Shown: positions 36,385 to 48,146, counted from the stretch's first letter. The stretch: 64,000 nucleotides of DNA from Isoetes taiwanensis (GCA_021234155.1 JAJEKV010000014.1:12503836-12567835), one strand, 5' to 3'. The notes: generated by a model not told the origin, from the letters alone. Numbers and translations: made by a program.

Positions 36385-39300
36385 TCATATATCATGAAAC
36401 TCAAGTAGTACACAACTTTTATTAAAAGTGATTGATACATAATGCTTGTTTATCATTTTTTCCACCAACATCCCCAAGGATATGAGAACCTTATTCCTTA
36501 CATCACGAGGTATTGTAACTCTCATTTGTTTTACTAGGAATAGTTTTGGAGTCCATGAGTACAATACGGTTTCAATGTCTAGCCAAAGATCGGGATCACT
36601 AGGATTTCTCCTCCACCTCTTTGTCCAACAATCTGAATATCTTTCTTTATCGGTGACATTACTCAACTGATGTCTTTGGACACCACCATTCCACAGCGCA
36701 CCTTATTGAAGTTAACATCACCTTCTTCTTTGCAAATATCGAGAGATAGTCCATCCCAACCACCTTTGGATAGGTCTCTAGATCTGGCTGGTTTTACTAC
36801 TACAAATTGGTGGCACTCCGTCGGTAGAAGGTTCATAACAATCCATGCCTAGATATTTTGGCCTATCCTTCTTAGGACCAACATAGTGTTTATCAGTTGA
36901 GGAGGAGCATATGCCTTCACAATGCTAGTAATGGTACCATCATCTTAAATTCGACACCGGCTAATGTTTTCCACTTACTTTTTTAGGGAACCACCCTTCC
37001 AAAGAAATTGATGCGAGGATGTGTCTACCTCATCCAACAAGTTGATCACCTTCTTCCAATAATCTATCAATGCGATTAGTCTCATACGAATTAGTTTGCC
37101 AATGCTTGATGTAGTCATTGATGCCATCCTTAGTCAAGCCCAATTGCTTGACTTCTTGATTGGTTTTAGAGCTTTTGGTTGACGGGGAGGTATCATAGGC
37201 TTGCCATTTGCATCCCTATGCCAAATTTCTGCCCCACCTCTCCACTTCTCCTCTCGAAGGTCTCATTTTCCATTGCATGATTGGAATCCCTTCTCTCACC
37301 CAAAAAGTGAATTGAAGAGGTCTAGAATGACCTTCCATGTCGAGAGCATAACCATCCACAAAACTCTTCCAATCGGGCACTTCTTCTATGATAGATCCTA
37401 TAGGAGATGGATTTGTACATCCATGAAATATTTCCAATAGCACGGGAAAAGTTGGTAGCTGTCTGTTTGTCTCAATACATGACTATATTTTCCAAACAAT
37501 GCATCCACATCCTCATGAGTATGTCAGGGCATTAGGAACCCCAAATTGACTCTTTCAAAAATACCCATTTATTGTTAAGTAGGATAGGAAAGAAAACATC
37601 CACCTATTCTTATTTTGACCAGCACAATTATCTAGTTGCAAGAGGAGCTTTCTGGGCAGATCTCGAGGTTTAGCACGAGATGTTGAAGCTCCAACATGTT
37701 CATTAGGTCCATTCCTCCTAAATCTTGCCTTGCTAAACTTTTCAATACTATTAGGGGTTCCATCCAACAATGCACTATGTAGTGCGGCCGGCTAGTAGGG
37801 ATCCTGTAGGTGACCATTGTAACCCTTCTCATAGTTTCTTAAACACCTCATGATACTCCCAATGTGAAAATCTGGACCATCACTCCACAACTCTAAACTG
37901 AAATGGCCATAATAGGTCTGAGACTGCCCATGCAATATTGCCCCAGTCATTGAAATCTGCAAAGGGTATGATCTTCCACATGACTTAGGAATGTACTTGA
38001 ATTGTGGAAGACAAGTCTTTGTTGGTCCATTTTATCATGTATAATACATAGATAGTTATTAGGTTCCATTGCGGATAAGGTCCTCCACATCCAATAAGTT
38101 GATCTACATGATAGTTGATCTGTCATATGGTCCTTCATATGTTCCCTTATCTTTGCCCTTAGACTTGGTTGCACAGTCTTATCTAGTGTCTCCTTCAAAG
38201 CTTAGCACATAAATTGCACTTGGCAAAGTTGTTTGAAGTTGCTATGGTCACATGCTTGAAATGCTTATTCCATAGCCTACTAAACTGAAATTTTGGGATA
38301 TAGAGGCCACTCCAAGTTCGAAGCAATGCATTTATTTCCCTCTAATATGCTCTTTCCGGGTACAATGGGATGGCAATCTCTTTTCAACAATAACTCTACC
38401 TGTTCATCCTTCTTACTCTTATGTGGCATGTTTTTTACGCATTGAAATCCACATATCTTTCAAATATTTCCTTTGCGGCTATAGTTCTTGAGGTAGGCCT
38501 TACCGGGCCGGTGTTCCCATGCAATGCAATTTTACTACCATTTTCATGTCTCTTTTGCGGTTATTGCCAAGAAGAGGTTGGAATTCCATGTATAGCCATC
38601 CATGCTTTTGAACATATCCACTTTCCATTCAATGGGAATCTTTTCTTCTTTGATCTTTCATCCTGAATTGCATAGCCAAATATGGTGTACATGAAATTCC
38701 TCCCCGCTATCACACTTATGTTTCGATATGTAGCTCTTGCTCCCACCAACTCCTCTATTGTGAACATTCTAACACAAGAAGCCCAACAACATTCACCTCC
38801 TCTAACCTTCATCATAGCTTCGGAGAACAATCATAATCGACTTGCATCTTTTGGTGGGATAATGTTTGAAAGTTGGAAGTGGCCTCTTCTTGCTACTTGT
38901 GTAAACATTATTGACAATGGTTCTACATCTATAGGAAAGCGTGTAGTTCCCCTCGGTTGAATCTGTCCCTAGGCCATGCAACAATAGTTGGAACCTCTAG
39001 TTGCTTCACACAAGCTAGGCATTCTTGTTTGCCTGAACCCTTTTCCTTCCAATTGTCATATAATTTTGAGATTGCCACACCTAACCTGTCTCCCCTAATC
39101 TTTCATCATTCTTTGCATTGATAGGATCTGCTAGAACAATAATCCCTTCTCCCTCTTGCCTCTCATTTGCATGCATGCGGGATCTTGACCTTTTTGTTTT
39201 TCCAATCGAAGACCCTAGTATAAAGTACAATTTCCTTTCTGTGGCATCATCCTTTTCATTTGAGGTCTTTTTTCCTTTCCTTTGCCATCATCTTTGTCAT

Positions 39301-39433
39301 CTTCATCCTTTTCATTTCTGGTCTTTTCCTTTCCTTTCCCATCATCTTTGTCATCTTCATTAGTTGGGGATTTTTCTTTGCTTTGATCACCATCATTTGG
39401 GGGCCTTGGGGGATTTAGCATTTTGCATGCCAT
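36385..39433 (-). pseudogene. DUF7869-like protein, transposase candidate, broken
   Basis: Minus-strand gene reading toward the left terminus. A start at 39433 (MACKMLNPPRPPNDGD) opens a charged repeated stretch (DDKDDGKGKEK twice). Then come LACVKQ near 39000, CCWASCVRMFTIEELVGARA and GKWICSKAWMAIHGI (38561-38830), RSTYWMWRTL (near 38090), LQLDNCAGQNKNRWMFSFLS (near 37600) and HTHEDVDALFGKY (near 37490). The end is at 36385-36666. The DNC..NKNR plus HTHED(V/I)D pair is the signature I know from DUF7869 proteins of plants and animals, whose function is unproven. Frames shift at least six times; some breaks could be introns. Its place next to a terminal repeat makes a transposase role the simplest inference. 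Confidence 0.65.
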
Positions 39434-39449
39434 TGACCTAAAATGAATA

Positions 39450-41000
39450 AAACCTATAGTAAGTTAGCATATCCAAATAACATCTCCTAACATGTTCTTA
39501 AATGAAAGTTAACCTTAATAATAACCTTAATAACCTATAATAACTTAATCTATAATAATAATAAGTTAACCTATAATATAGTAACTTGTAATAACCTTTA
39601 ATGTTGTAACCTTAAAAACAACTTTAAGGCTTTAGGTTAGCACTTTTAAGGTTAGAAGTTGTAAGGTTAAAACTTCTAACCTTCAATAAATATAACCTTA
39701 GCCTAAAACTTTTAAAACTTAAAACTTCTAAATTCAAATTCATAAACCTTAAATCTTAAATCTTATATTAACCTTAAATCTTAAATCTTATATAAACCTT
39801 AAATCTTAAATCTTATATAAACCTAAATCTTATATTAACCTTAACCTTAAATCTTCAAATTCATTAACCTTAAATCTTATAACTTATATAACCCTTGCAA
39901 TAAATGTTCGCGGCAGTTATTATGGCGCGGTACGAAATTTTTTAAAGCAGTTATTATTTCCAGTTCACAATCCCTTTCCAACTTTTCCAGCTTTTCTGTC
40001 TCTCATTCGAACTTCGAACTCTGGTGCGCTTCCGAACTCGCTTTCGAACTGCTCGCTTTCGAACTGCTCGAACTGCTCGCTTTCGATCTATCTGCTCGCT
40101 TTCGAACTATCTGCTCGCTTTCGAACTATCTGCAATCTGCTTCAATCTCTGTGGCGCTTCAATCTTTGCATGCAATCTGCTTCAATCTCTGTGGCGCTTC
40201 AATCTGCTTCAATCTGCATCGAACTGCTCTTTTCGGCTTCTATATGCTTTAAACTCGGCTTCTATATGCTTTAAACTCGGCTTTTCGAGCTTTTCGGCTT
40301 CTACAATCATCTGCTTTAGGGTTTTCGGCTCAAAGGTGTTTTCGGCTCAAAGGTTTGTAGGCTTTTTTGGTTTTTTTGGTTTTTCGGCTCTTTGACTTTG
40401 GTTTTTTGTGTTAAAGCTTCTCGGTCTCCAAATCATCTGCTTTTTGTGTTAAAGATTTTTCTCGGCTTCTTAAGGCTCAAATCATCTCGAATCAAATCAT
40501 CTGCTATTGGTTTTCGATCTTTTGGTTTCGGCTCGAAGTCAGAGGCTCAATTCTTTACCACAAATAGGTTAGTATGTCTCATTCTTTACATAAATAGGTG
40601 TGAGAACACAAATAGGTTAGTATCTCTCATTCTTTTTAGTTATTTTTGAAAGCATGTTATTTTACATGCATCGGTATATTTACCCGGTTAATTTAATCGG
40701 TTATCGAGTTACTTTTACATGAATCAGAATATCCTGCTCTATGATCTTGTTCTGTGATCTTGCCTATATGATCTGCTCTTATTCTATTTCACTAGCTCTT
40801 CCTCTATCTGTTCTAATTAATGATCTAAAATAATGAAGTTATTTTATTTCACGAGCTCTTCCTCTATATGTTCTAATTAATGATCATAATTCTGAAGTAA
40901 ATAATGATCATAATTCTGAAGTAAATAATGATCATAGATCATATCTGCTCTATGATCTTGCTCTATGATCTATATGATCATAGATCATAGATCTTCACTA
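39450..41000. repeat. Central low-complexity tandem repeats of the DNA transposon
   Basis: Three kinds of degenerate tandem repeat follow one another. TAACCTTAATAA and CTTAAATCTTATAT words run at 39480-39890. CGCTTTCGAACT(GCT/ATCTGCT) words run at 40035-40150, with two 48-bp-scale CTGCTTCAATCTCTGTGGCG units up to 40230. TGATCATAGATC/CTCTATGATC words run at 40730-41000. The block lies between the two divergent genes. The plus frames at 40024-40649 are only translations of the repeats. Confidence 0.7.
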
Positions 41001-41134
41001 GCTCTTCCTCTATCTGCTCTAAATAATGAACTAAAACAATGAACTAAACAATGAACTAATACTGGCTTTATATTTTGAATTCGTGATTTCGCATTACGCA
41101 TTATGCATTTTGTTAGAATAATATGTTGGAATAA

Positions 41135-41807
41135 TAGAAATCGCGCTTGGCGCATTTCTATTTTTGGGTTACGTTTTCCACTAGGTTAATCAAATCGCGC
41201 CAGGCGCGTTTTTAGTTTGGCATTTCAATTTCATGCGGCTCTATACAAATCGCGCCGCTGCGTGTGAAATAGATCGTGCTAATTACTTTCTCTCGTTCTA
41301 GTGCCATGGATTTTCCTTATGCATGGACCGGCTGGTTCAAATACAATCTGGCTGGTTCTAGTTCCACGGGCGACCATCAACTCGGACCACATACAAGATA
41401 TTACTTGAGTGTCTTTGTTCAAAACGTTCAAAGAGAGTTGGAGAATCCATTAGGCGACTTTGTATCGGGGGGCCATGGGTACACTTCCATCGCATCTATG
41501 GACATATCGGACTCCTCATGCTCTTAGTAAGGCTCATGCCAACAAATAAGTACAAGGATTTGATTTATAGTATCGGGGATCGATACAACACTCTGGTTTG
41601 GAGACTCGACATCCTCGGGGAAAGATGAGGATCTGTCATATCGAGGGTGGTTTGAGGTGGGACTTCTTGCGGGATTAGGCGGATGAAGTGGGGTCATCGA
41701 CATATTGTAGAGATAGAAAAGAATTCGCTACCTGGCGCATTTTGGAGAAGAAGAAATGTACATAACTTTTTGGAATATGAATACAAACTCGCGCTGGCGC
41801 AATTTGC
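41135..41807. repeat. GCGC palindrome cluster 1
   Basis: Short imperfect palindromes of the form AAATCGCGC-n-GCGC(G)ATTT in AT-rich DNA: 41135-41160, 41191-41213, 41246-41270, 41726-41744 and 41784-41807. Each has a GCGC or CGCG core flanked by A and T runs. The frame at 41276-41527 lies between them and has no recognised domain. Confidence 0.65.
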
Positions 41808-41868
41808 ACTATATTTTTTTCGTCATTAGTTTATTTTTTATATGCAATGTCGAAAACATTGAATCCTG

Positions 41869-41964
41869 TGATGCCCTCCAGCCAGTATGACCAACCCCAA
41901 GAAACTACATATTTTCATTAATGTGTAGTTTTATGGGGTTGATATGACTGGCTAAAGAGCATCA
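41869..41964. repeat. About 96-base hairpin
   Basis: The left arm TGATGCCCTCCAGCCAGTAT... pairs with the right arm ending ...ATGACTGGCTAAAGAGCATCA around a loop near 41912-41919. Most of about 43 positions pair: GATGC/GCATC, AGCCAGT/ACTGGCT, CAACCCC/GGGGTTG and AAACTACAT/ATGTGTAGTTT. It may be a very short inverted-repeat insertion, a terminator or a small-RNA precursor. Confidence 0.6.
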
Positions 41965-42064
41965 AAGAATACAAAGTTCACAACATCAATGAGATGATAT
42001 GATATATCTTTTTTTTTTGAATATCCAAATATACATACCTTTTTCAGACGTTCTTTTGGCCATG

Positions 42065-42358
42065 CTACAAATGTGCCCCACTTTTTCCAAGCTGTATACG
42101 CCAGGGATGTCTTCTTGGAAGAGCCTCATCTTCATAATTGCAGTTTAGAATAGAAATCTTACAGAAACTTGTTCCAAGAGGAACACCATGACACATAGAA
42201 CTTGGATTCAAATCTTCGATTTTACACAATCCTACTCGGCGCTTCAAGTTTGCTGTTAAAAGATAGCATTCTTCTCCGACAGCGATAAAGAACCGAATGC
42301 ATTGTAAAAAATAGAGGGCGAAAAAATTGAGAACAAGAGAATGCATTGAATTCACCAT
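42065..42358 (-). CDS. Hypothetical 97-codon frame inside the DNA transposon
   Basis: An open minus-strand frame with a hydrophobic N-terminal part (SLVLNFFALYFLQCIRFFIA, about residues 6-26) followed by a basic, cysteine-containing half. No family is recognised. It lies upstream of the plus-strand gene, in a part otherwise filled with repeats, so it may be chance. Confidence 0.2.
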   Translation of the reverse strand: MVNSMHSLVLNFFALYFLQCIRFFIAVGEECYLLTANLKRRVGLCKIEDLNPSSMCHGVPLGTSFCKISILNCNYEDEALPRRHPWRIQLGKSGAHL

Positions 42359-42374
42359 AGTTCAGCGGAGACAT

Positions 42375-42500
42375 CGAATGGGAATTGAAGGCGGCTCGAT
42401 CGAATGGATTGAAGGCGGCTCGATCGATCGAATGGGATCGAACGGATCTTGGGCGCCTCGATAGTCGATTGTTCTTGGCTCGATACTAGGAATGATCTTG
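42375..42500. repeat. CGATCGAATGG short tandem repeats
   Basis: Repeated GGCGGCTCGATCGAATGG-like words (42391-42430 most clearly), with decaying copies of GGCTCGATA toward 42500. They lie about 300 bp upstream of the first exon of the plus-strand gene. Confidence 0.6.
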
Positions 42501-44570
42501 GCTCACGATAGTAGGTGGCCGATTAGGTGGTAGTAGATTGCCACATATGCGTTTCTTGAAATTAATAATTAATTGTTATCTTGAAATTGCACTAAAAAGA
42601 AAAAACACAATTTAAATTTGTAAATGAGCGGACGGCGGTTAATTAAAGGCTGTATAAATTTAAAAAGGATCGAATTTGAATTTACGGTTGTAAATCTGAC
42701 GGCCTAGATTATGAACGCATACATATAAGTTTAAACCAAAACCCCAGTCTCATACTATCCGCACTTGCAGTTCTATGGCGTCTAGAGGATCGCCGTAGCG
42801 AGGTGGCCGGTAGAGGTGGGCGACAGCCTCAAAAGCACAAATCCCAAGCACGGAGGTGGCTGAACAAGCGGAAAAGTTTTGATCCAACAAAGCCTCGGGT
42901 AATTGATACATTTTTGTTTTGTAATTGATTTCTGTGTCCCTTTTATTGTTAGGTTTCTAGGATGTTTTTCAACCTGTGTATTTTCTGTGTATGCGTGTCT
43001 CTGTGTATTGTCTACCTTTCATATTGTTTCTGTGTCATTTCTACTGCTTTTACTACCTTGTTTTGTGTGTTTTTGTTATAATCTTCTCCTTTACTCCGAT
43101 ATGTTTTTTTGTTGGAACAATTCTCCATTTTGTATAATGTAGACAGTGTAAGTCTTTACTTACTGTATTTCTCAGTTCTTTTTGACAAGTCTTTTTTGTA
43201 GCCTAGTATGTCTCTTATAAAAGAGAAGTGTCACGCAGGTCCCCTCTTAAGAAACAGCGCGGTTGCGATTTATAATTATGAGTGGTTTTGGTTGTATGCG
43301 CTACTTTCCCACATTGGTACAATTTATGTTTTGAAAGTAAATGCGTCTATGAAAGCGGCTTCGGTAGCGATTTCATTACTCACCACATGATTGTAACTTT
43401 CGGGATCTTCTAAAAATGTGAAAGAAAAGCAAGAACATCCACGCACGGGGTCCAGGGACATCCGCGACGGAAAAACCAAGAACGGATGAAGATGTATCGG
43501 GCTGGTGATTTGGCACACGTTGTGACCATTGGACGATAATGACCGAAAATAATGAAGGCTCGGGTAGAGCCTCCATGTCCGAAGAAGATCTACCGAGAGG
43601 GCTCAATGGTATGTGGAGATCTTCAAGACTAGCGAAGAAAACGATCTGATTTTCATGTCTAGAGTTAAGGGAACAGATCAAATGAAGAAACAAGGTATTC
43701 GATCACATGCGAAGAAACGGGGCGATTCTTACCGTTCAGATTATTTGAAGCGGTTGAGAAAAATAAAAAGTATTGAAGAAGTTAAATTATCTGCCGGTGC
43801 TAGTTCCTTTAAAAGAGGCGCCCTAAGAAGCGGATGAGGCCGCAGATAACCTCTTCAAATTTATCGGGTCGGTGGTGATCTATTGACACCAAAAAATATG
43901 TGAAGGTCTCTCAAATTGAGAAGAGCAATCAAGACAAGGTCACGTGACTAGTCCGTACCTACAAGCTTTAAAAAGAGAAGGAAGATGCAAGTTCTAGAGC
44001 CGTGGAAACACCGGACGTTCTAGGCATTACGATATGACTAGTGATGATGACAAGGCGCAGATGCGGTTAGAGGCCATGAGCAAACTCAAGAAATATCGAC
44101 AAGTATCCACTGGCCTTAGCTTCACGCGATCCTATCCATGTCGACAGCTTTTCGTGTCCACGAAGGCTATGTTTGTCGGCAGAAGATTTGACAAGCAAAG
44201 ACGCAATGGAAATAGTCGACAAAGATGATAGAAAACCCGTGACGAGGTGCCAATGCCGGCCAGATGTGGTGCCTTTTGATATGAAGACTAAGAAGGTGTT
44301 GATATGGAATAAACTTGAAGATTTAACCGGCAACCTCGATATTCACTTCATGATAATAGATGGCCATTCGATTTGGAGGCGCTAGAAGGTTTTGATCGGC
44401 CAAGCACAAAAACGGAAATCGCTTATTCTATAGATCGTATTCACCGAAATTGCCGATTCCTCGCTGATTCCACAATAACAGTTTAGTAATTAGCGAATCA
44501 TTTAATCGCCATGAATGACATGGGAAAGACATTCCCGTGACAAAAGGTATTTTATGTTCCACAAATAGCA

Positions 44571-44824
44571 TAATCGCGCCCAAAGCGCCGCCGCTTAATC
44601 ACGTATTTTACAAAGAAAACGCTACCGGGCGCGATTTCTTCATATGGTCGCGATTTTCTAAATACGTGATTAGCAAAACGCCACCGGGCGCTTTTTTATG
44701 TTGTTATTTGTGTGACGGATTTGAAAGCGAAACGCCACCGGGCGCCAATTCTTCATCATGAAGAAATCGCGCCAGCGTTTGTAAGAAATACGTGATTAAT
44801 CTAAAACGCCACCGCGCTTTTTAT
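44571..44824. repeat. GCGC palindrome cluster 2 (AACGCCACCGGGCGC)
   Basis: Six units in about 250 bp: 44571-44594, 44616-44640, 44675-44697, 44728-44750, 44764-44780 and 44803-44824. AACGC(C/T)ACCGGGCGC is the commonest form. Between them AATACGTGATTA (or its reverse complement) occurs three times. The block separates two coding-like pieces of the plus-strand gene and is probably intronic. Confidence 0.65.
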
Positions 44825-46856
44825 ATTGTTACTTTCACGACACCGCTTATTTTTTTATCTAACGCCCATATTTTGCGGTGGTATGTGGAGGCGCTTGCGC
44901 ACGCCTTTCGAACCAATGGATCGAATATGGAAAACCAATGCCGCGACGGACAAGGGCAATCTAAGAGTGCCGAATTCAAATTACTAGAAAGGACACTGTG
45001 CCAAACCATAATACAGGACAAGAACAAGGCCACTAGATCAAAGAAGAAAAAAGGGGATGCACAAGCTGGCACAGAAGAGCAAACGGTGCCAAAGGATGCC
45101 TGCAAGATTATTTTTTTCCGACCGTATGGGGAAAAGTGGAACGAATTTTGGGGCGCCCTATTCGGAAAAGAAGTTGCCGATTCGTATGGCGTGGTTTCCT
45201 CCAAGATACGTCTATTTTTGATATAGGTATCACAGAAATGAGAAAGGCACAAGGATTGGATGATGCAGAATTAATCTCTGTTCTAGATAGTTGCATCAGA
45301 AAGGAAGTTATCTACAAGAAAACGTCTGCAGCAAAGCACTTGACATCTTTCGAAGATGCATGCGAATCGATAAAGAATATGAAAGTCCTGAAAAAAAGTT
45401 TGTTGGTGAAGAACTGCAAAGGCTCTCAGGAGACATGATGTTATCAGAGATAGGCTTAATGCAAAAGTACAACGTATCTAATGATGACATTAAGAAATAT
45501 GTATTTTGGTCAAAAGATTTTGTGAAGCAGCAAAAGGCGAAGAATGTGGCAACTCTTAAGGGGATTCACAACGAAAGTTGCGCGCCGACCTAAAAAGAAA
45601 AGTTGCTTTGGTGAAGAAGACGGCAGTAGACAGAGTCTCCTTTTTTCTATAAGGTGTCCACTGGTTATAAGTGTGCCATGCCAGAGGTAGGTGAAGGGCC
45701 AACCGACATCACTCTATTTGTTCTTGATAGCCGTGGCACGAGATGGACACAGGATGATTACAGCACCTTCTTCAACACATGCGAGTGGTTTGACGATCGA
45801 GATGCATTATACTATATCGTGACAGTTTGCCACTCCAGACATTTCCACGATATGCACTAGCTGCGCAAATGATGTCGAATGCATTAAAGTGATGAGGCAA
45901 GCAGTAATGATAGATGAAAACAAAGATAGTGAGTTTAGTACCGAAAGTAAGATCTCACATGTGCTAGTCCTTATGATAGCCATTATGGATGATAAAGAAT
46001 ATGAAAGACTCAAGGGGAAACCAGAAGGTGAGAAGATTGCTTGGCGGTGCTATCGGCTAGATGAACCCCCTATTGAAGAATGTTTTTTATGTCGAATCAA
46101 TTGGGAAGACAAAGGGAAAGGGACCGCAGATGTGGATGTGGACTGACTTAAGAGGAAGAGGAAGAGGAAGAAGAAAATGGGTCGACCCCGCCCTTAATTC
46201 ACCAATCAAGTATGAGCTCGACGGCCAAGATAAAGGGGAGGCTGAATAAGTACGGGTTTTCTTTGGCCCTTCGAAGTTTTTGATTGAAGCCTTCTGCCGT
46301 TAGAGTCTACGTGTTGGGAGTTTCATGTTGGAGGTTATGTCGGGCGGGAAGCTCAAGCTAGCTAGGAAATGCCAAAGTGTGGTCTCCGATGGTCAAGCCA
46401 AGGACTTCCTCGATATTTTTTCGAGAAAGTGCTAGAGGTGGCACCTAGGGGTCCGCTTAGGTAGTGCAAAAATAAAGCTTCCAGCTCTAAGTCCAAATTT
46501 TACTCGCGCAGATCCGCTGCAGAGCGGGAAGAAATGAGAAAGCATATAGAGGGCATAAGGAAGAATATCGACAAGCAACAAATTTTAACTATGCGGCGAG
46601 AGGCGTGCCTATCCTTCCAATCACATTGGAAAATCCGACAGAAGTGGATGTAGGTAACGCAAACGAAGAAGACAAAATCCTAGATGATACAGTGGATTCG
46701 GAAAGCTCGAGTCAGGTTAGCATAAAGAGTAATGAAGTATCAACCATAGTTCAAACACTAAGTGATGTGGTCGACACTCCGCAGACCATCAAGACAGCCG
46801 AGTAAGCTCATCATTGCGGATGTTGAACAGAACCGAAAGGTATGTTATTCAAACAA

Positions 46857-46967
46857 TGAAAATCGGCGCCAGCGCCGATTTCAATTCTTCAAACAATTGA
46901 AAATCGCGCCGGTAGCGATTTCAATTATTCCAACGATTGAAAATCGCGCCAAGCGCGATTTCAATTT
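46857..46967. repeat. GCGC palindrome cluster 3: three hairpins in tandem in an intron
   Basis: Three units with a period of about 40 bp. Each is GAAAATCG(G)CGCC-n-GCGATTTCAATT, so each can fold on itself. They fill two thirds of a 169-bp GT-AG intron (46840-47008). Confidence 0.75.
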
Positions 46968-47008
46968 TCTTTTTCCTTGTCTCACAAGTGTGTGCTTTAT
47001 TATTACAG

Positions 47009-47590
47009 ACCTAATCCAGTTTCCTCCAAAATTCTGGTGTTCGATTTGAATGGAGTGCTCTGCAAAACGTTACCTAAAGCACAATTTCCTTTATCATGGT
47101 ATGCACGAGAAACCATTTGAGACATATACGAAATGGGTATATCCGCGGCAGATTCCGGAAGGAGATGTTAGACCAAGCTTTCTTTTTATTTCACAGCAAT
47201 TTGGTCGCCGATGGAGAATAGAAATATCTGTGAAGTTTTGAGAGTAGTTCCCGAAGTTACATAGAGATTGGGCATCCATTTTGGGATCGGAGCAAATGTA
47301 AGTCATTCAATAACCCAAAGGATCCTACGGGTAAAAAATATTTGTGAAATGCTTGGCGACATGATGGATGACTTGGGCGTTCGGGAGAAGGAAGACATCA
47401 TTATAGTTGATGATGACGCTTTGAAGTGTTGCTTCAATCATCCACGATCCACTAAATCCACCATCCTATCATCCCGAGGATTTTGAAAAGATGACTTCCC
47501 TGCTTCGTTTTGTCAAGATCTTGCCACGAAATATCTACAGGAAAAAAGGTCGAAGAGATACAAACACTATACCCAATAACTTAATGGGAC
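47009..47590 (+). pseudogene. FCP1/NIF-like phosphatase exon of the transposon gene
   Basis: It follows a strong acceptor (TTATTACAG at 47000-47008). The first box, VFDLNGVL, has the D-x-N form seen in several plant NIF-family proteins instead of D-x-D. A middle part (RPSFLFISQQFGRRW, near 47170-47215) corresponds to the R-P-x-x-x-F-L segment. The last box, VDDDALK with CCFNHP, corresponds to VDDSP..., followed after a frameshift by YHPEDF near 47470. At least two frameshifts. Family members dephosphorylate Ser residues, for example in the RNA polymerase II tail; the substrate here is unknown. Confidence 0.5.
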
Positions 47591-47685
47591 AGGGAAATTT
47601 GAGGGGACCTAGAGAAGATCGTTCTAGAAAGGGAACTTTTTGATATATATATATATGTATACGGAAATACACTTTCCAATAAGTT

Positions 47686-48146
47686 TTGAATATGAAATAT
47701 ACTTTACACCAAACTCTTTTGAATATATATTGTGTTCTTATATCAGCATTATTGGTTACGGTATGCGTATTGTTCTTTTATATTACGTGTATGGTTTGCT
47801 ATACTTGCAATAATTTGTATGTATATACCGTCAATAATTTAGGTGTCTATAAACACGTGATGCATGAAATTGGCAAACCATCGGCCGGCTTCCTTTCCGC
47901 TTGTTATTATTATGGCACATTCTATTACCTCGCCAGATGAACCACGCAGACCTCTGCGAGTGCCGAGCTAGAAATAGAACTTCGGGGACTGGCTTGATGT
48001 CGCGTATTGCTATGAATCGCTTCTATCCCGATCCCTTTGATGTTGTAATCCATCTTATATGGAATCCAGAGCATGGTTTGTTCATGATCGAAAGGATCAA
48101 AGACACCGCTGTACCGTCGAACGCGATGATTCGGATTAGTTTTTAA
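47686..48146 (+). pseudogene. Terminal coding-like region of the transposon plus-strand gene
   Basis: The frame at 47686-47940 is hydrophobic (LLNIYCVLISALLVTVCVLF) and may be untranslated. After a possible acceptor CTCGCCAG at 47938, the sequence from ATG 47939 reads ADLCECRARNRTSG and RFYPDPFDVVIHLIWNPEHG to a stop near 48146. It looks protein-like but is unrecognised. Confidence 0.3.

Larger units (their letters stand above)
42775..48146 (+). pseudogene. Multi-exon transposon gene with FCP1/NIF-like C-terminal domain
   Basis: Plus-strand gene reading toward the right terminus. Exon 1 has ATG at 42775 and a basic stretch (KHKSQARRWLNKRKSFDP) after a frame break, with donor CGG|GTAATT at 42898. 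Intron 42899-43201 is T-rich. Coding-like pieces follow at 43613-43837, 44034-44385, 44900-45226 (KIIFFRPYGEKWNEFWG), 45240-45593, 45654-45860, 45889-46240 and 46605-46839. Intron 46840-47008 ends in TTATTACAG. The last large exon reads ILVFDLNGVLC (47031-47063) and IIIVDDDALKCCFNHP (about 47398-47446), the two Asp boxes of FCP1/NIF-type HAD phosphatases. Stretches near 45700 and 46270 faintly recall DNA methyltransferase blocks; this is unproven. Many frames are shifted. Confidence 0.5.

Noticed and set aside
39740-39890. CTTAAAT-type repeats considered as telomeric
   Set aside because: The plant telomere unit is TTTAGGG; the units here differ and are irregular.
40024-40649. Open plus frames of 123 and 85 codons
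   Set aside because: They translate tandem nucleotide repeats (RTARFRTARF-like) and carry no start context or family match.
46857-46967. Evenly spaced repeats resembling a CRISPR array
   Set aside because: Eukaryotic context, inside an intron, only three units, each a hairpin with no distinct spacers.
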